Source: Lachnospiraceae bacterium
GTDB lineage: Bacteria > Bacillota > Clostridia > Lachnospirales > Lachnospiraceae
NCBI GenBank assembly: GCA_029071325.1
Contig: JAIEAP010000046.1
Location: 1 to 32,105 of the forward strand
Direction: 5' to 3'
Length of the DNA: 32,105 nucleotides
A model generated the notes under the pieces. It did no database searches and was not told where the DNA came from. It saw only the letters and a list, made by a program, of their open reading frames with translations. The stretch's first letter is position 1. Each line of letters begins with the position of its first letter. This document shows, piece after piece, positions 8,215 through 16,289 of this stretch. The position numbers were made by a program, and so were the translations under genes.

Positions 8215-9129
8215 ATGAAAACCGAACGACTTTATGCGATAACGATGTATCTTCTCAATCACGGCAGAACATCCGCCAGCGAACTGGCGCAGTATTTTGA
8301 AGTATCGCCGCGGACCATACAGCGGGATATTGATTCCCTGTGTATGGCAGGCATCCCGATCATTTCTATAGCCGGAGCCGCAGGTGGTTATGAGATATCC
8401 GATCGATTCAAGCTGGATACAGCCTTTGCCACTTCAGACGATTATTCCTATATCTTGACGGCGCTTCAGGGACTGGCATCCGCTACCAGCGACCCCAAAA
8501 TAAGACAAACCCTAGAAAAAATAGTCCATGTGTCAAATCCAAATGATAACGGCATTATTTTAGACTTTTCTACGCTGCGTGAAGAAGTTCAGTCCGTCCT
8601 TCAGCTGTTACAGACTGCCGTTGCCCAAAAACATGCCGTCACATTCACCTATACCAACAATAATAACGAAACACGTACTCACTGCGTAGAACCTATTGCC
8701 GTCATATACCGGTGGTATGCCTGGTATCTTCTCGCATATTCCAGAGTAAAAAATGATTACAGGACTTACAAGCTTGTACGGATGCGCGATCTGCAAATTA
8801 CGGATCAGCCTTTTGAACGGGAGCATGAGGCACCGGATGCTATCTTGCGCAAAAACGACCAGACCGATTCCCGTACATACACCGAACTGCTGATGAAGTG
8901 CAGTGCGCATGCAAAAGCGCGGATCACGGAATATCTGAAAGGAACCATAACTCAGGAATTCTCAAACGGCGACGTCTTAATGAAGGCAACCGTGGTTGAA
9001 AATGAACAGTTCTGGCTTGGAACGCTGCTGTCATTAGGAGACAGTGTAGAAGTGATCGCCCCGGAAGCAATCCGCAGGCGGCTGTTGAAATCCGCCCAAG
9101 AAATAATTTCTCTGTACCAAAAACTATGA
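8215..9129 (+). CDS. YafY-type transcriptional regulator (HTH + WYL)
   Basis: A 304-residue DNA-binding regulator. Residues 1-60 form an HTH_11-type winged helix (ASELAQYFEVSPRTIQRDID is the recognition region). Residues about 135-205 form a WYL ligand-sensing domain with the name-giving W170-Y171-L172 in RWYAWYLLAYS. A C-terminal extension follows, ending in a predicted amphipathic helix. WYL proteins sense small molecules or nucleic acids and often control accessory or defence genes. Start ATG behind GAGGAGAGAAA. A GNAT gene follows after 71 bp on the same strand and may be its partner or target. Confidence 0.92.
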   Translation: MKTERLYAITMYLLNHGRTSASELAQYFEVSPRTIQRDIDSLCMAGIPIISIAGAAGGYEISDRFKLDTAFATSDDYSYILTALQGLASATSDPKIRQTLEKIVHVSNPNDNGIILDFSTLREEVQSVLQLLQTAVAQKHAVTFTYTNNNNETRTHCVEPIAVIYRWYAWYLLAYSRVKNDYRTYKLVRMRDLQITDQPFEREHEAPDAILRKNDQTDSRTYTELLMKCSAHAKARITEYLKGTITQEFSNGDVLMKATVVENEQFWLGTLLSLGDSVEVIAPEAIRRRLLKSAQEIISLYQKL

Positions 9130-9200
9130 CACGCTGTTGTCGTATATATCATGCTATACTGTGAAAAAAGTAACTATACAGAATAAATGGAGGTATCCCA

Positions 9201-9761
9201 ATGGTCAACCCATATGAAAAATGTCCGGAATACGAGAACGAAAACTATCTTCTGAGATTTGTAGAAGCTTCTGATGCATCGGATCTGCTGTCCGTGTATT
9301 CGGATGAAAAGGCTGTGCCCTTCTTCAACAGCGATAATTGCGAGGGTGATTTTCACTGTACCTTATTGGAACATGTACAGGGAATGATAAAGGCATGGCA
9401 GGAGGAATATAACAGAAAGGGATTCGTGCGCTGGTCCATTATCGACAAGCATATCCAGCAAGCCGTCGGAACCATCGAATTATTCAACCGCCAGTCCCAT
9501 GACTATTTTACCGATTGCGGCATTCTGCGGCTGGACTTAAGGAGCGATTACGAACAGGAAGAACCCATCCAGGAAATACTGTCCATGATTGCGCCGCCGG
9601 CATTTGAACTATTTGACTGTCAGATGATCGCCACCAAGATTCCTCCCTTTGCCACTGCACGGAAAGCGGCGGCTGAGACATTAGGATTTACGGAATCAAA
9701 AGAAAAAGTGATCGGGCATCACCAGCAGATTTATACGGATTATTATGTTCTGCGGCAATAA
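9201..9761 (+). CDS. GNAT family N-acetyltransferase (RimJ/RimL-like)
   Basis: A 186-residue protein beginning MVNPYEKCPEYENENYLLRF and continuing with VEASDASDLLSVYSDEKAV, the usual start of RimJ/RimL-type GNATs. The cofactor motif is weak: the region DLRSDYEQEEPIQEILSMI replaces the usual R/QGxGxG/A, so acetyl-CoA binding is less certain than for its neighbours. Strong site GGAGG before the ATG. It follows the WYL regulator and ends at a good terminator, so the two probably form a short transcription unit. Confidence 0.75.
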   Translation: MVNPYEKCPEYENENYLLRFVEASDASDLLSVYSDEKAVPFFNSDNCEGDFHCTLLEHVQGMIKAWQEEYNRKGFVRWSIIDKHIQQAVGTIELFNRQSHDYFTDCGILRLDLRSDYEQEEPIQEILSMIAPPAFELFDCQMIATKIPPFATARKAAAETLGFTESKEKVIGHHQQIYTDYYVLRQ

Positions 9762-9798
9762 CAGTGAGGAGTTATTTTGATTTGTCTATAGGAACGAG

Positions 9799-9839
9799 AA
9801 GCCCCCGGCGCGAAACAAAGTTTCATGCCAGGGGCTTTT
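9799..9839 (+). terminator. rho-independent terminator after the GNAT gene
   Basis: AAGCCCC and GGGGCTT arms enclose an inner GAAAC-AAA-GTTTC stem, followed by TTTT on the plus strand. The preceding A residues mean that it may also act on the convergent DUF2442 gene. Confidence 0.8.
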
Positions 9840-9845
9840 ACTCGC

Positions 9846-10088
9846 TTACGACACTAATTTCCCTAAATGATACAATTCATCCGGACATATATCCTGCCCA
9901 TCAGGCCATACAACGGTAAATCCATCTGTGGAAACGCGTTTGAAATATTCAAAAGATCTTAATTGTCCATACCACTCACCTTTTATATATGGTTCTACAT
10001 CAAAACATTTTTTTTCTCCATTATCAAATACTACCATTATCTGATATGCACAGATTGCTTCTACTTGAACCGCAGTCGGTCTTAACAC
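9846..10088 (-). CDS. DUF2442 domain protein
   Basis: An 80-residue protein matching the DUF2442 pattern: an N-terminal strand segment (VVFDNGEKKCFDVEPYIKG), a central LRSFEYFKRVSTDGFTVVWPDG and the end ICPDELY. DUF2442 genes are often next to a DUF4160 gene in accessory regions, possibly toxin-antitoxin-like, but no such partner is seen here. The start is GTG at 10088, set by GGAGGTG with 7-nt spacing. It converges on the plus-strand GNAT gene over a shared terminator. Confidence 0.75.
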   Translation of the reverse strand: MLRPTAVQVEAICAYQIMVVFDNGEKKCFDVEPYIKGEWYGQLRSFEYFKRVSTDGFTVVWPDGQDICPDELYHLGKLVS

Positions 10089-10255
10089 GATAAAACACCT
10101 CCATGTAAATTCCGGCTTCTCACTCTAAATCCATATAAATTTCTGCTTCTTATTATACAAAATATCATAGATATCTTAACAAATAAAGAAAAACTTTCTA
10201 CATTTTACTTCTTACCGTTTGTTTTTCTGTAAATCGTCCCATTAGGAGATGCCGT

Positions 10256-10405
10256 CCTGTTAAAAAAGCCTCTGTCCCACTGGCAGTGCTATTGAGTTCC
10301 ACAGCCTTTGCAGTTTCGCACATTCTTACGCTTCTGGAATCGCATTGGATCTATGCGCTCATCGGTATCATCGTCGCAATAGACGTCATTTCCATGCTGG
10401 TCTAA
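10256..10405 (+). pseudogene. remnant of a small membrane protein
   Basis: An open frame without a usable start codes for about 49 residues with two hydrophobic stretches (VPLAVLLSSTAFAVSHILTLL and WIYALIGIIVAIDVISMLV) and ends at TAA 10403-10405. AGGAG at 10244-10248 is followed by an ATG in a different frame that stops after four codons, so a frameshift near 10250-10260 or a 5' deletion seems likely. The parent family is not recognised. The rest of the 482-bp gap (10089-10570) holds only the promoter at 10475-10503. Confidence 0.35.
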
Positions 10406-10474
10406 TTTATTATGTATGGTTTTCCCAGCTAAAATCCAATCATGAGTTTTGCTCTGCAATCATCCGAATTTTCC

Positions 10475-10503
10475 TTGGCAATCGGATCTAATTACTATAT
10501 AAT
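10475..10503 (+). promoter_or_regulatory. promoter of the lipoprotein gene
   Basis: TTGGCA (10475-10480), 17-bp spacer, TATAAT (10498-10503). The start codon is 67 bp downstream. Confidence 0.65.
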
Positions 10504-10570
10504 CATGAATAGCAGACAACTATTTTATATTCAAATATAAATTGTAATTTGTTGGAACAGAGGATTGATT

Positions 10571-10924
10571 ATGAAAAAGACATTATTAACCATTTTACTT
10601 TTCGGAGTTCTTGTATTAGTAATTACAGGATGTGGGAAAACAAATAAATCTACTACTATAAATGTTACTTTAAATGATAATACTAATAGTATAGAGATTA
10701 AAGTTGGGAAGATATTAACTTATTCTTTAATGGGGACTGAATATGAATTTAAAATAACGGATATTAATGATAATGAAGTTAGTATTAAAGTAAATCAATA
10801 TGGGTTGACCGATACAAGTAGTTTAATTTCCAAAGAAAATAAATTTACGATTGAAAAAGGTAAAAAATTAGAGTTGCATACTCAAACTACTGACTATCAA
10901 GAATCAATTACTTTTGAATATTAG
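10571..10924 (+). CDS. small uncharacterised lipoprotein
   Basis: A 117-residue protein with a lipoprotein signal: MKK, a hydrophobic core and the lipobox ITGC, with the modified Cys at about residue 21. The mature part is about 95 residues, rich in Lys, Asn, Thr and Ile, and probably a small beta-rich domain. I do not recognise the family. The ATG at 10571 behind AGAGG is preferred to the in-frame TTG six bases earlier. The codons are strongly AT-biased compared with genes before 9.8 kb and after 12.4 kb, which suggests transfer. It lies alone behind its own promoter. Confidence 0.7.
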   Translation: MKKTLLTILLFGVLVLVITGCGKTNKSTTINVTLNDNTNSIEIKVGKILTYSLMGTEYEFKITDINDNEVSIKVNQYGLTDTSSLISKENKFTIEKGKKLELHTQTTDYQESITFEY

Positions 10925-11050
10925 ACAAATTCCGGTTTGTAAGCTTTTTCCATAAGTTTCCCCTATTTTTCAAGGCTTTGCGCTATGCCAGCCTCAAAAT
11001 ATGTATCCTTTTCCCTTGCTTTTGCCCTTATGGGCAGGTTACAGGGGAAA
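10925..11050 (+). repeat. nested inverted repeats between the lipoprotein and unknown-protein genes
   Basis: A perfect 8-bp outer pair, TTTCCCCT (10957-10964) and AGGGGAAA (11043-11050), encloses smaller hairpins including GCCC-TTAT-GGGC. A separate ACAAA-TTCCGG-TTTGT hairpin (10925-10940) follows the lipoprotein stop. It may be a structured RNA or a mobile-element remnant. No function can be assigned. Confidence 0.35.
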
Positions 11051-11142
11051 GTTTTTCTTTGGCTAATATTTAGATGTATTTCAAAATTTTTCCATAATAT
11101 ATGATAAAATGATTCTATGTCTAATTTGGAGGAAAATTAAAA

Positions 11143-11679
11143 ATGTTTTTATACCACTATTACGATGCTTCCATGAAACCATTCCAAAATTTATCAGATG
11201 TTTCTATTGAAGAAGCAAGAAAAATATTAAAGGATATTGCTTCAAAAAAGCCTGATACCCAATGTGCCAAAAGAACAACGGGATATATGGAATTAAGGCA
11301 TCACTATGAAGATATCCTAAGATGTGAGTTTATGAAAAAAGGTGGTAACATTCAAAGACAATCGCCACATTACATGGTGATTGAACACAGCCCTTGGTTA
11401 GCTTCTTGGTTTGAAAACAGTGCTTTCATTAAAATTGATATAAATGAATTTGATAAAAGCACGATATCTTTCACATATGGGGATTCCCATCCGACTTTCA
11501 GCCCAAAAGTAAATGATGGTAAGGAATATCGTAAAAAACTTTATACATATGATGAAATATTAGAAATTATAGCGAAATATGGGTATCCACAGGATTGGAA
11601 TAATGATGGAAAATATGGACCCGAACGGTATATAGAGGCTCATATTTGGAGTGATAACGTGATAAAAAGATATGTGTAG
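11143..11679 (+). CDS. uncharacterised soluble protein, AT-rich block
   Basis: A 178-residue protein beginning MFLYHYYDASMKPFQNLSD and ending in GKYGPERYIEAHIWSDNV. It has no membrane segment, and its His, Tyr and Trp residues are distributed through the sequence. I do not recognise a characterised family, although it looks like a compact folded domain. The region SIEEARKILKDI resembles a short helical hairpin, and the central part (HYMVIEHSPWLASWFE) could be a binding surface. Strong site TTGGAGG before the ATG. AT-rich codon use matches the lipoprotein and the HExxH gene on either side. Confidence 0.7.
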   Translation: MFLYHYYDASMKPFQNLSDVSIEEARKILKDIASKKPDTQCAKRTTGYMELRHHYEDILRCEFMKKGGNIQRQSPHYMVIEHSPWLASWFENSAFIKIDINEFDKSTISFTYGDSHPTFSPKVNDGKEYRKKLYTYDEILEIIAKYGYPQDWNNDGKYGPERYIEAHIWSDNVIKRYV

Positions 11680-11769
11680 TAAATACTTGGATATAAGAAT
11701 GAAAGTTCTATTAGGATGAATGTTCTTAAAAGATATTTAAACCTGTTCATTTTGTGTTATAATGTTTTC

Positions 11770-11805
11770 TGTGATTTTGTTTCCCTTAAAAATCATCAAA
11801 TCACA
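11770..11805 (+). repeat. leader inverted repeat before the HExxH membrane protein
   Basis: TGTGATTT (11770-11777) and AAATCACA (11798-11805) are perfect complements around a 20-nt loop, just after a TATAAT at about 11757-11763. It could be a 5' mRNA hairpin or an operator. Confidence 0.35.
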
Positions 11806-11852
11806 ATCGGAATCTTACAATACAAAAACCATAGGGAGAGGATAAGGGACTT

Positions 11853-12311
11853 ATGATTGCTTACAAATTATTGCAATGCATATGGGGGTTGCCACAGACA
11901 TTAGTCGGGGCAATATATTTTTTGATAAATATAAAGCAACCACATTTTGATTACAATGGAGCTATTACAACTATCTGGAAAAGCAAATCTAGTTTGTCAC
12001 TTGGATTGTTTGTGTTTATTTCAGATGACCCATTTTACTATTATCCAGATTACCGTGATAAATTTGATGAAAATACATATTCAAAAATGCTATTAGTACA
12101 TGAGTATGGGCATACAATACAATCTTTAATATTTGGACCGATTTATTTGATTGCAGTAGGAATTCCTTCAATTCTTTGGAGTTTTTTCCCTTTATTTGTG
12201 AAGAAAAGGGAGAATGAAAAGATATCCTATTTTTCGGCATATCCAGAGAGATGGGCAAATCGTCTGGGAGAGTTGGTGGCTAAGGAAAACTCTATTGGTG
12301 AACCGTTATAA
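11853..12311 (+). CDS. putative membrane zinc peptidase (HExxH) of unknown family
   Basis: A 152-residue protein. A hydrophobic N-terminal segment (residues 7-27) and a central hydrophobic segment (about 93-116) bracket the motif HEYGH (83-87). A later PERWANRLGE (131-140) supplies an acidic residue, Glu132, that could be the third zinc ligand in the manner of gluzincins. The pattern fits a small membrane-anchored metallopeptidase. Similar HEYGH...E-W-A proteins occur in gut Bacteroidetes and Clostridia without a known function. The start ATG follows AGGGAGAGGATAAGGGACTT, with loose spacing. It is the last gene of the AT-rich block, before tag. Confidence 0.7.
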   Translation: MIAYKLLQCIWGLPQTLVGAIYFLINIKQPHFDYNGAITTIWKSKSSLSLGLFVFISDDPFYYYPDYRDKFDENTYSKMLLVHEYGHTIQSLIFGPIYLIAVGIPSILWSFFPLFVKKRENEKISYFSAYPERWANRLGELVAKENSIGEPL

Positions 12312-12372
12312 ATGATAATATCAGTATCGGCATACAATAGAGCCACAAAAGAAAGCGAGTGATATAACAGTA

Positions 12373-12933
12373 ATGGAATGGAAAGACGGAAAAACACGAT
12401 GCAGATGGGCAAACCCAAATAACGATATTTATGTGCACTATCATGACGAGGAATGGGGCGTTCCTGTCTACGACGACCACAAGCTGTTTGAAATGCTGAT
12501 CCTGGAGTGTTTTCAGGCAGGTCTTTCTTGGGAATGCGTATTAAACAAGCAGGAGGCATTTCGACTGGCGTTTGATGGGTTTGATCTTAAGAAGGTGTGC
12601 GCATATGATGACGAGAAAATAGATGCTCTCTGCCACAATCCCGGAATTATCCGGAACCGTCTGAAAATCCGCGCCGCGGTAAGCAACGCCCGCATATTCC
12701 GATCCATCCAGGAGGAATACGGCAGTTTTTCCGACTACCTGTGGCACTGGACAGACGGAAAGATCATTTATGAAAAGAACGAAGTCAGCTCCCCGCTTTC
12801 CGACGCAGTATCCAGGGATCTCCAGAAACGGGGAATGAAATTCGTAGGAACAGTCATTATTTATGCTTATTTACAAGCGGTAGGCGTGATCTATTCCCAC
12901 GAAGAAGGCTGCTTTTTAGAACATTGCAATTAG
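12373..12933 (+). CDS. tag: DNA-3-methyladenine glycosylase I
   Basis: A 186-residue base-excision repair enzyme that removes 3-methyladenine from alkylated DNA. Zinc-site residues match E. coli Tag: Cys10 and His24 (in YHDEEWG) at the N-terminus, and His176/Cys180 (HEEGC) near the C-terminus. The catalytic region is LILECFQAGLSWECVL. Length is normal. The ribosome site is weak (GAGTGAT). Codon use returns to that of the main chromosome here, marking the right edge of the AT-rich block. It converges on the nucleoside phosphorylase gene with a 20-bp gap. Confidence 0.95.
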   Translation: MEWKDGKTRCRWANPNNDIYVHYHDEEWGVPVYDDHKLFEMLILECFQAGLSWECVLNKQEAFRLAFDGFDLKKVCAYDDEKIDALCHNPGIIRNRLKIRAAVSNARIFRSIQEEYGSFSDYLWHWTDGKIIYEKNEVSSPLSDAVSRDLQKRGMKFVGTVIIYAYLQAVGVIYSHEEGCFLEHCN

Positions 12934-12953
12934 AGCTTAAGCTGTTCGATAAT

Positions 12954-13724
12954 TTATCCAGCCTGCGATAAATATCCAGCAAAGTCCAATGCAAATTCCA
13001 TACATCTTATCTGCATATCATATTCTTCCCGTGTGCCAAGTATATGATTATTCCATTCTGCCCCGTCCAGGTGATCACTTGCAAACAGAAAATCATATAA
13101 CGCAAAGCCTTTGTACCGGCATACCGCCTGCACGCCGGCGCACTCCATTTCCACGGCTATACAGCCGTCGTTGCGGAGCTTTTCCGCTTTCTTTTTCGTC
13201 TCACGGAATATTGCATCTGTGGTCCATGTCTTGCCTGTGATATACGGCACTTTGCGTTCCGCGAAAAAATCCGCTGCCTGTCTCCATCCCGGCATGCTGA
13301 TAAATTCATCATCCAGATCCAAATAGTGATAAGACAGCCCTTCATCCCTGTATGCACTGGTGGGAATGATAATCTTCCCTTCCGTCTCATCCGGTCTTAA
13401 CGATCCGCTGGACCCAAACATAATAAATTTTGTTGCACCGGTGAGGTACGCAAAATCCTCAATACAGCTCCCTGCTGTAGCGGAACCTATGAACGACATA
13501 TAAAAAGCAATTTTATGCCCGTCTACCAGTGTAGTATAGATTGGTCTTGCCCCATTTGCGCTGGTGACCTCCGACACTTTTTCGCATTCGTAATGCTCAA
13601 GCATCCACGCCATCACCTTTTCCGAAAATGTAAGGATGCCGATATCGCATATTTTATCATTTTTTTCATAAAAACCTTCTACTTTAAGCAAAGGTTCCGA
13701 ATCATCAAAAAATTTGTGCTTCAT
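12954..13724 (-). CDS. nucleoside phosphorylase (PNP/UDP family)
   Basis: A 256-residue protein of the PNP_UDP_1 fold that cleaves a nucleoside with phosphate to base and ribose-1-phosphate. Visible features are the phosphate-binding GSSGSL (104-109), the ribose-binding VEMEC (191-195) and the base-site region SDHLDGAEWNNH near residue 228. It resembles the uridine phosphorylase-like branch, but base specificity cannot be read safely. Start ATG behind GAGGATGACAAA. It lies 26 bp after the DUF5131 gene on the same strand and may be co-transcribed with it and the APH gene. Confidence 0.88.
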   Translation of the reverse strand: MKHKFFDDSEPLLKVEGFYEKNDKICDIGILTFSEKVMAWMLEHYECEKVSEVTSANGARPIYTTLVDGHKIAFYMSFIGSATAGSCIEDFAYLTGATKFIMFGSSGSLRPDETEGKIIIPTSAYRDEGLSYHYLDLDDEFISMPGWRQAADFFAERKVPYITGKTWTTDAIFRETKKKAEKLRNDGCIAVEMECAGVQAVCRYKGFALYDFLFASDHLDGAEWNNHILGTREEYDMQIRCMEFALDFAGYLSQAG

Positions 13725-13750
13725 TTTGTCATCCTCCAGGCTTAATTCCT

Positions 13751-14470
13751 CTAAGATTCTGCCTTCCAGTTAATACCGGCTTTCCTTGCCTGACTGCATA
13801 GATCGCGAACCCTCAGCGTATAATCTTTGCCGTCCTTTCTAAAATGGGTCCCGCACTGCCGGAATTCAAAGGATACGTTGTGCTCTATGCATTGCTGCCG
13901 GATATCTAAAACCCACTGATATTCAAGCGGACGTGCGCCGGAATCCGATTCGCCGCCCACCACCACCAATTCTATGCCATCCAGGTATGCCGAAAGATCT
14001 ATGGACCCAATCAACGGCTGGCAGACGATATTTTTATGCCGGATCGGAAGTCCTGCAAATATCTGCAGCCGGTAATCCGCTCTATCCTGATTTTCCACCG
14101 TACAGCTTACGATCACATTATCATACCCTTCTCCCCAGTCGGGAGGAATGCATTCCATAAATCGCTCTATCCGTTTGGTCAGGAATAGGAACTGCAGATC
14201 CGATCGCTCCTTTATCATATTCCAGCATTCCCCGCGCCAAGCATCCGCATCCTCAATGAGAAAATCCGTTGAAAAGCACAGAAACACCAGCTGTCCTGAT
14301 TTCATTTTGTATTCACCTTTTTTATCCCGTGCCACCGGCGCATAAAACCGTTCTGTCTTTACAATCTGGTCTGTATCAATTCCTCTTTTCCCATCACCCT
14401 TATGAATATAGCAGAATCTGCATCCCTCGCTATATTTATGACATCCTCTCCATGGATCCCACCTTGCCAT
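13751..14470 (-). CDS. DUF5131 (phage Gp37/Gp68-like) family protein
   Basis: A 239-residue protein. The N-terminus MARWDPWRGCHKYSEGC followed by RFCY gives cysteines 10, 17 and 20, a cluster-like arrangement reminiscent of radical SAM proteins and typical of DUF5131. The middle has FLFLTKRIERF and VSCTVENQDRADYR, and the end has VVVGGESDSGARPLEYQWV, also family hallmarks. Family members occur in phages and accessory regions, and the biochemical role is not established. Start: the ATG at 14470 with AGGTGG upstream is preferred. An in-frame ATG at 14488 abuts the APH stop (TAAATG), so translational coupling is possible either way. Confidence 0.88.
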   Translation of the reverse strand: MARWDPWRGCHKYSEGCRFCYIHKGDGKRGIDTDQIVKTERFYAPVARDKKGEYKMKSGQLVFLCFSTDFLIEDADAWRGECWNMIKERSDLQFLFLTKRIERFMECIPPDWGEGYDNVIVSCTVENQDRADYRLQIFAGLPIRHKNIVCQPLIGSIDLSAYLDGIELVVVGGESDSGARPLEYQWVLDIRQQCIEHNVSFEFRQCGTHFRKDGKDYTLRVRDLCSQARKAGINWKAES

Positions 14471-14488
14471 GTTCCACCACCTAACCAT

Positions 14489-15274
14489 TTAAAATAATTC
14501 GTCCAGTAAAATGTAATAGCGTATCTTCTCCCAATCCGGTTCTATGCCGAGTTCCTGAAACAAAAGCAAATCATCATATCCAGAGTACTCCTGCCCATGA
14601 TATCTGCCGCTGTAATTATGGGACAGGCTGCGGTAACACAGGGCAATATCACACCATTTGTCCGCAATGCCTGCTCTGCCCAGATCAATATAGCCAGACA
14701 CTTCATTCCCCGCGCCGAAAATATTAGGGAGACAATAATCGCCATGGGACAGCACCGGCTCCTCCTCCGGCTGGTGATCACAGAGCCACTGCAGCAGCGC
14801 CTCCGGGTTCTTGAAACCATCCGGTCCAAAGGTATCTGGTTCTACGTTATCCATATCAACCAAGCCGTGTTCTACCTGATACCTGGCCTGTGCAAGCTTA
14901 TTTTTCAACCTACAATCCGACGGACACGCTGAAACATCCACCTGCCAGAGCCGCTTCAACCCCGACGCAAGCACCTTCACCAGCATTGCCGGGTCCTGCA
15001 TGTACTCTGGCGCACACGTCATTCTGCCGCCGCATTTACTCATAAGAAGATAAACCTTATCACCCATACTCTCGTATGCATATACCTGCGGAACCGGAAG
15101 CCTTTCGCCCAGCCATGTGAGCATTTGAAACTCATTTTCCGACTCGATATTGCGCTCTTGAATTTTCAGAACTTTATCTTCAAAAATAAATATGGAAGCC
15201 TCCGACATTCCGATCCCATCTACTTGATACGCCTCATCCGAAATCAACGCATGGATCTTCTCCGGCAATTGCAT
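14489..15274 (-). CDS. APH(3')-like aminoglycoside phosphotransferase
   Basis: A 261-residue kinase with the aminoglycoside phosphotransferase signature: an N-terminal ATP-binding lobe with Lys37 in KVLKIQ, the catalytic loop HGDYCLPN (177-184; Asp179 catalytic, Asn184 metal-binding), and Asp197 in YIDLGRAGIADKW. The arrangement matches APH(3') enzymes, which phosphorylate kanamycin and neomycin, but divergence means that real resistance cannot be inferred. Length is normal. Strong site GGGAGG before the ATG. It is the first gene of a likely three-gene unit with the DUF5131 and nucleoside phosphorylase genes. Confidence 0.9.
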   Translation of the reverse strand: MQLPEKIHALISDEAYQVDGIGMSEASIFIFEDKVLKIQERNIESENEFQMLTWLGERLPVPQVYAYESMGDKVYLLMSKCGGRMTCAPEYMQDPAMLVKVLASGLKRLWQVDVSACPSDCRLKNKLAQARYQVEHGLVDMDNVEPDTFGPDGFKNPEALLQWLCDHQPEEEPVLSHGDYCLPNIFGAGNEVSGYIDLGRAGIADKWCDIALCYRSLSHNYSGRYHGQEYSGYDDLLLFQELGIEPDWEKIRYYILLDELF

Positions 15275-15334
15275 GACAAATACCTCCCATGTATTCCTCT
15301 TTCACTTTATCAATCATTTTCCTCACGTTCTATT

Positions 15335-15775
15335 CTATTTGCCTGCGTGCAGATTTTCTATCAATGTTTCCAGTATTCGAGCAAGATACTGTTCAAATTG
15401 ATTCTGCTCATCTTCTGAAAATCCCCGATAAAATAGTACGTTCATCTGCTGAGATACTGTCTCATATTTTTCCTGCAGAGATTTTGCATATTCCGTAAGC
15501 GAGATAATGGTTTGACGGCGGTTTGCGGGATTAATATTTCTTACTACGATTCCTTTATGAACCATTCCGTCAATCACAACTGATACCGTATTCTTTGCAA
15601 GCGAGGTCTGTTCGCTTATCTCGCTGATGGTAAGATGATCTGTTTTCCACAGGACAAACAGGATTCTCCCCTGTCCACCGCTTATTTTAATGCCATTTTC
15701 AAGCAATAGTCTTTCAAAGATTCTGTCTTGCAGCTGCTTTATCTGTGTGATATAAAATCCACCCTTTGTCTCCAA
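15335..15775 (-). CDS. MarR family transcriptional regulator
   Basis: A 146-residue winged-helix regulator. The helix-turn-helix is LTISEISEQTSLAKNTVSVV (residues about 50-69), followed by the wing VRNINPANRRQTIISLTEYA with the conserved D/N-x-R-x-x motif (NPANRRQ). A long C-terminal dimerisation helix follows. The start is TTG at 15775, behind AGGTGAACAA. It begins 4 nt after the stop of the flavin-oxidase-like gene, so the two are coupled in one operon. The palindrome at 16270-16281, beside the operon promoter, is its probable operator. Confidence 0.88.
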   Translation of the reverse strand: METKGGFYITQIKQLQDRIFERLLLENGIKISGGQGRILFVLWKTDHLTISEISEQTSLAKNTVSVVIDGMVHKGIVVRNINPANRRQTIISLTEYAKSLQEKYETVSQQMNVLFYRGFSEDEQNQFEQYLARILETLIENLHAGK

Positions 15776-15779
15776 TTGT

Positions 15780-16208
15780 TCACCTCAAATCCTCAACCTC
15801 AAAACTCTCTGTTTTTAAGTCGCAGTAATGCCTGCCTTTGATGGCTGTAAATTTTAACACACAATAATCAGGGTCTGTCACGCCCTTCTTATAATACATG
15901 ATATCTCCGGTATGCCATATCTCTTGCTTGATTTTGGCATCCTGCAATACCTCCACTGTACCGGTCAGCATAAGCCCCTCATACCGAAAACGGCCTTTAT
16001 TATAAAAATAAATACTTGCCTTGGGATTTTTCAGAAACTGCTGCGCACGCATAGAAGATGTATTTGTTGAAAAATAGAAGCAATTTCCCTCTATTTTGCG
16101 CGGCACAAACATTGCTTTCATATTGGGGAAACAATCTTCATCTACGGAAGCAATAAAAGCTACCTTTTGCTTTTGGATAAAGTCCATGATATACTCTCTT
16201 GTTTTCAT
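15780..16208 (-). CDS. pyridoxamine 5'-phosphate oxidase family (FMN-binding split barrel) protein
   Basis: A 142-residue protein beginning MKTREYIMDFIQKQKVAFIA, then DEDCFPNMKAMFVPRKIEGN and FYFSTNTSSMRAQQFLKNPK, the standard pattern of small PNPOx-like split-barrel flavoproteins. Such proteins bind FMN or F420/haem and reduce diverse substrates, and true PNP oxidase activity is unlikely. The start ATG at 16208 follows AAGGAGGACATCTG. The open frame runs nine codons further, but that ATG has no ribosome site. Operon with the MarR gene, a common arrangement in which the repressor controls a detoxifying flavoenzyme. Confidence 0.85.
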   Translation of the reverse strand: MKTREYIMDFIQKQKVAFIASVDEDCFPNMKAMFVPRKIEGNCFYFSTNTSSMRAQQFLKNPKASIYFYNKGRFRYEGLMLTGTVEVLQDAKIKQEIWHTGDIMYYKKGVTDPDYCVLKFTAIKGRHYCDLKTESFEVEDLR

Positions 16209-16269
16209 CAGATGTCCTCCTTGCTGTAAAACCATTTGCTCGTTTGCTGATAAATTCCTATTAGAACAT

Positions 16270-16281
16270 TTCTATATAGAA
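16270..16281. promoter_or_regulatory. palindromic operator at the MarR operon promoter
   Basis: TTCTATATAGAA is a perfect 12-bp palindrome with flanking AGAACA repeats (16263-16268 and 16278-16283). It lies at roughly +2 to +13 of the predicted transcript, where a bound MarR dimer would block initiation. Confidence 0.5.
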
Positions 16282-16289
16282 CAATTATG

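Noticed and set aside
14489-15274. Claim of true aminoglycoside resistance
   Set aside because: The catalytic motifs fit APH(3'), but identity to a known resistance enzyme cannot be judged without a search.
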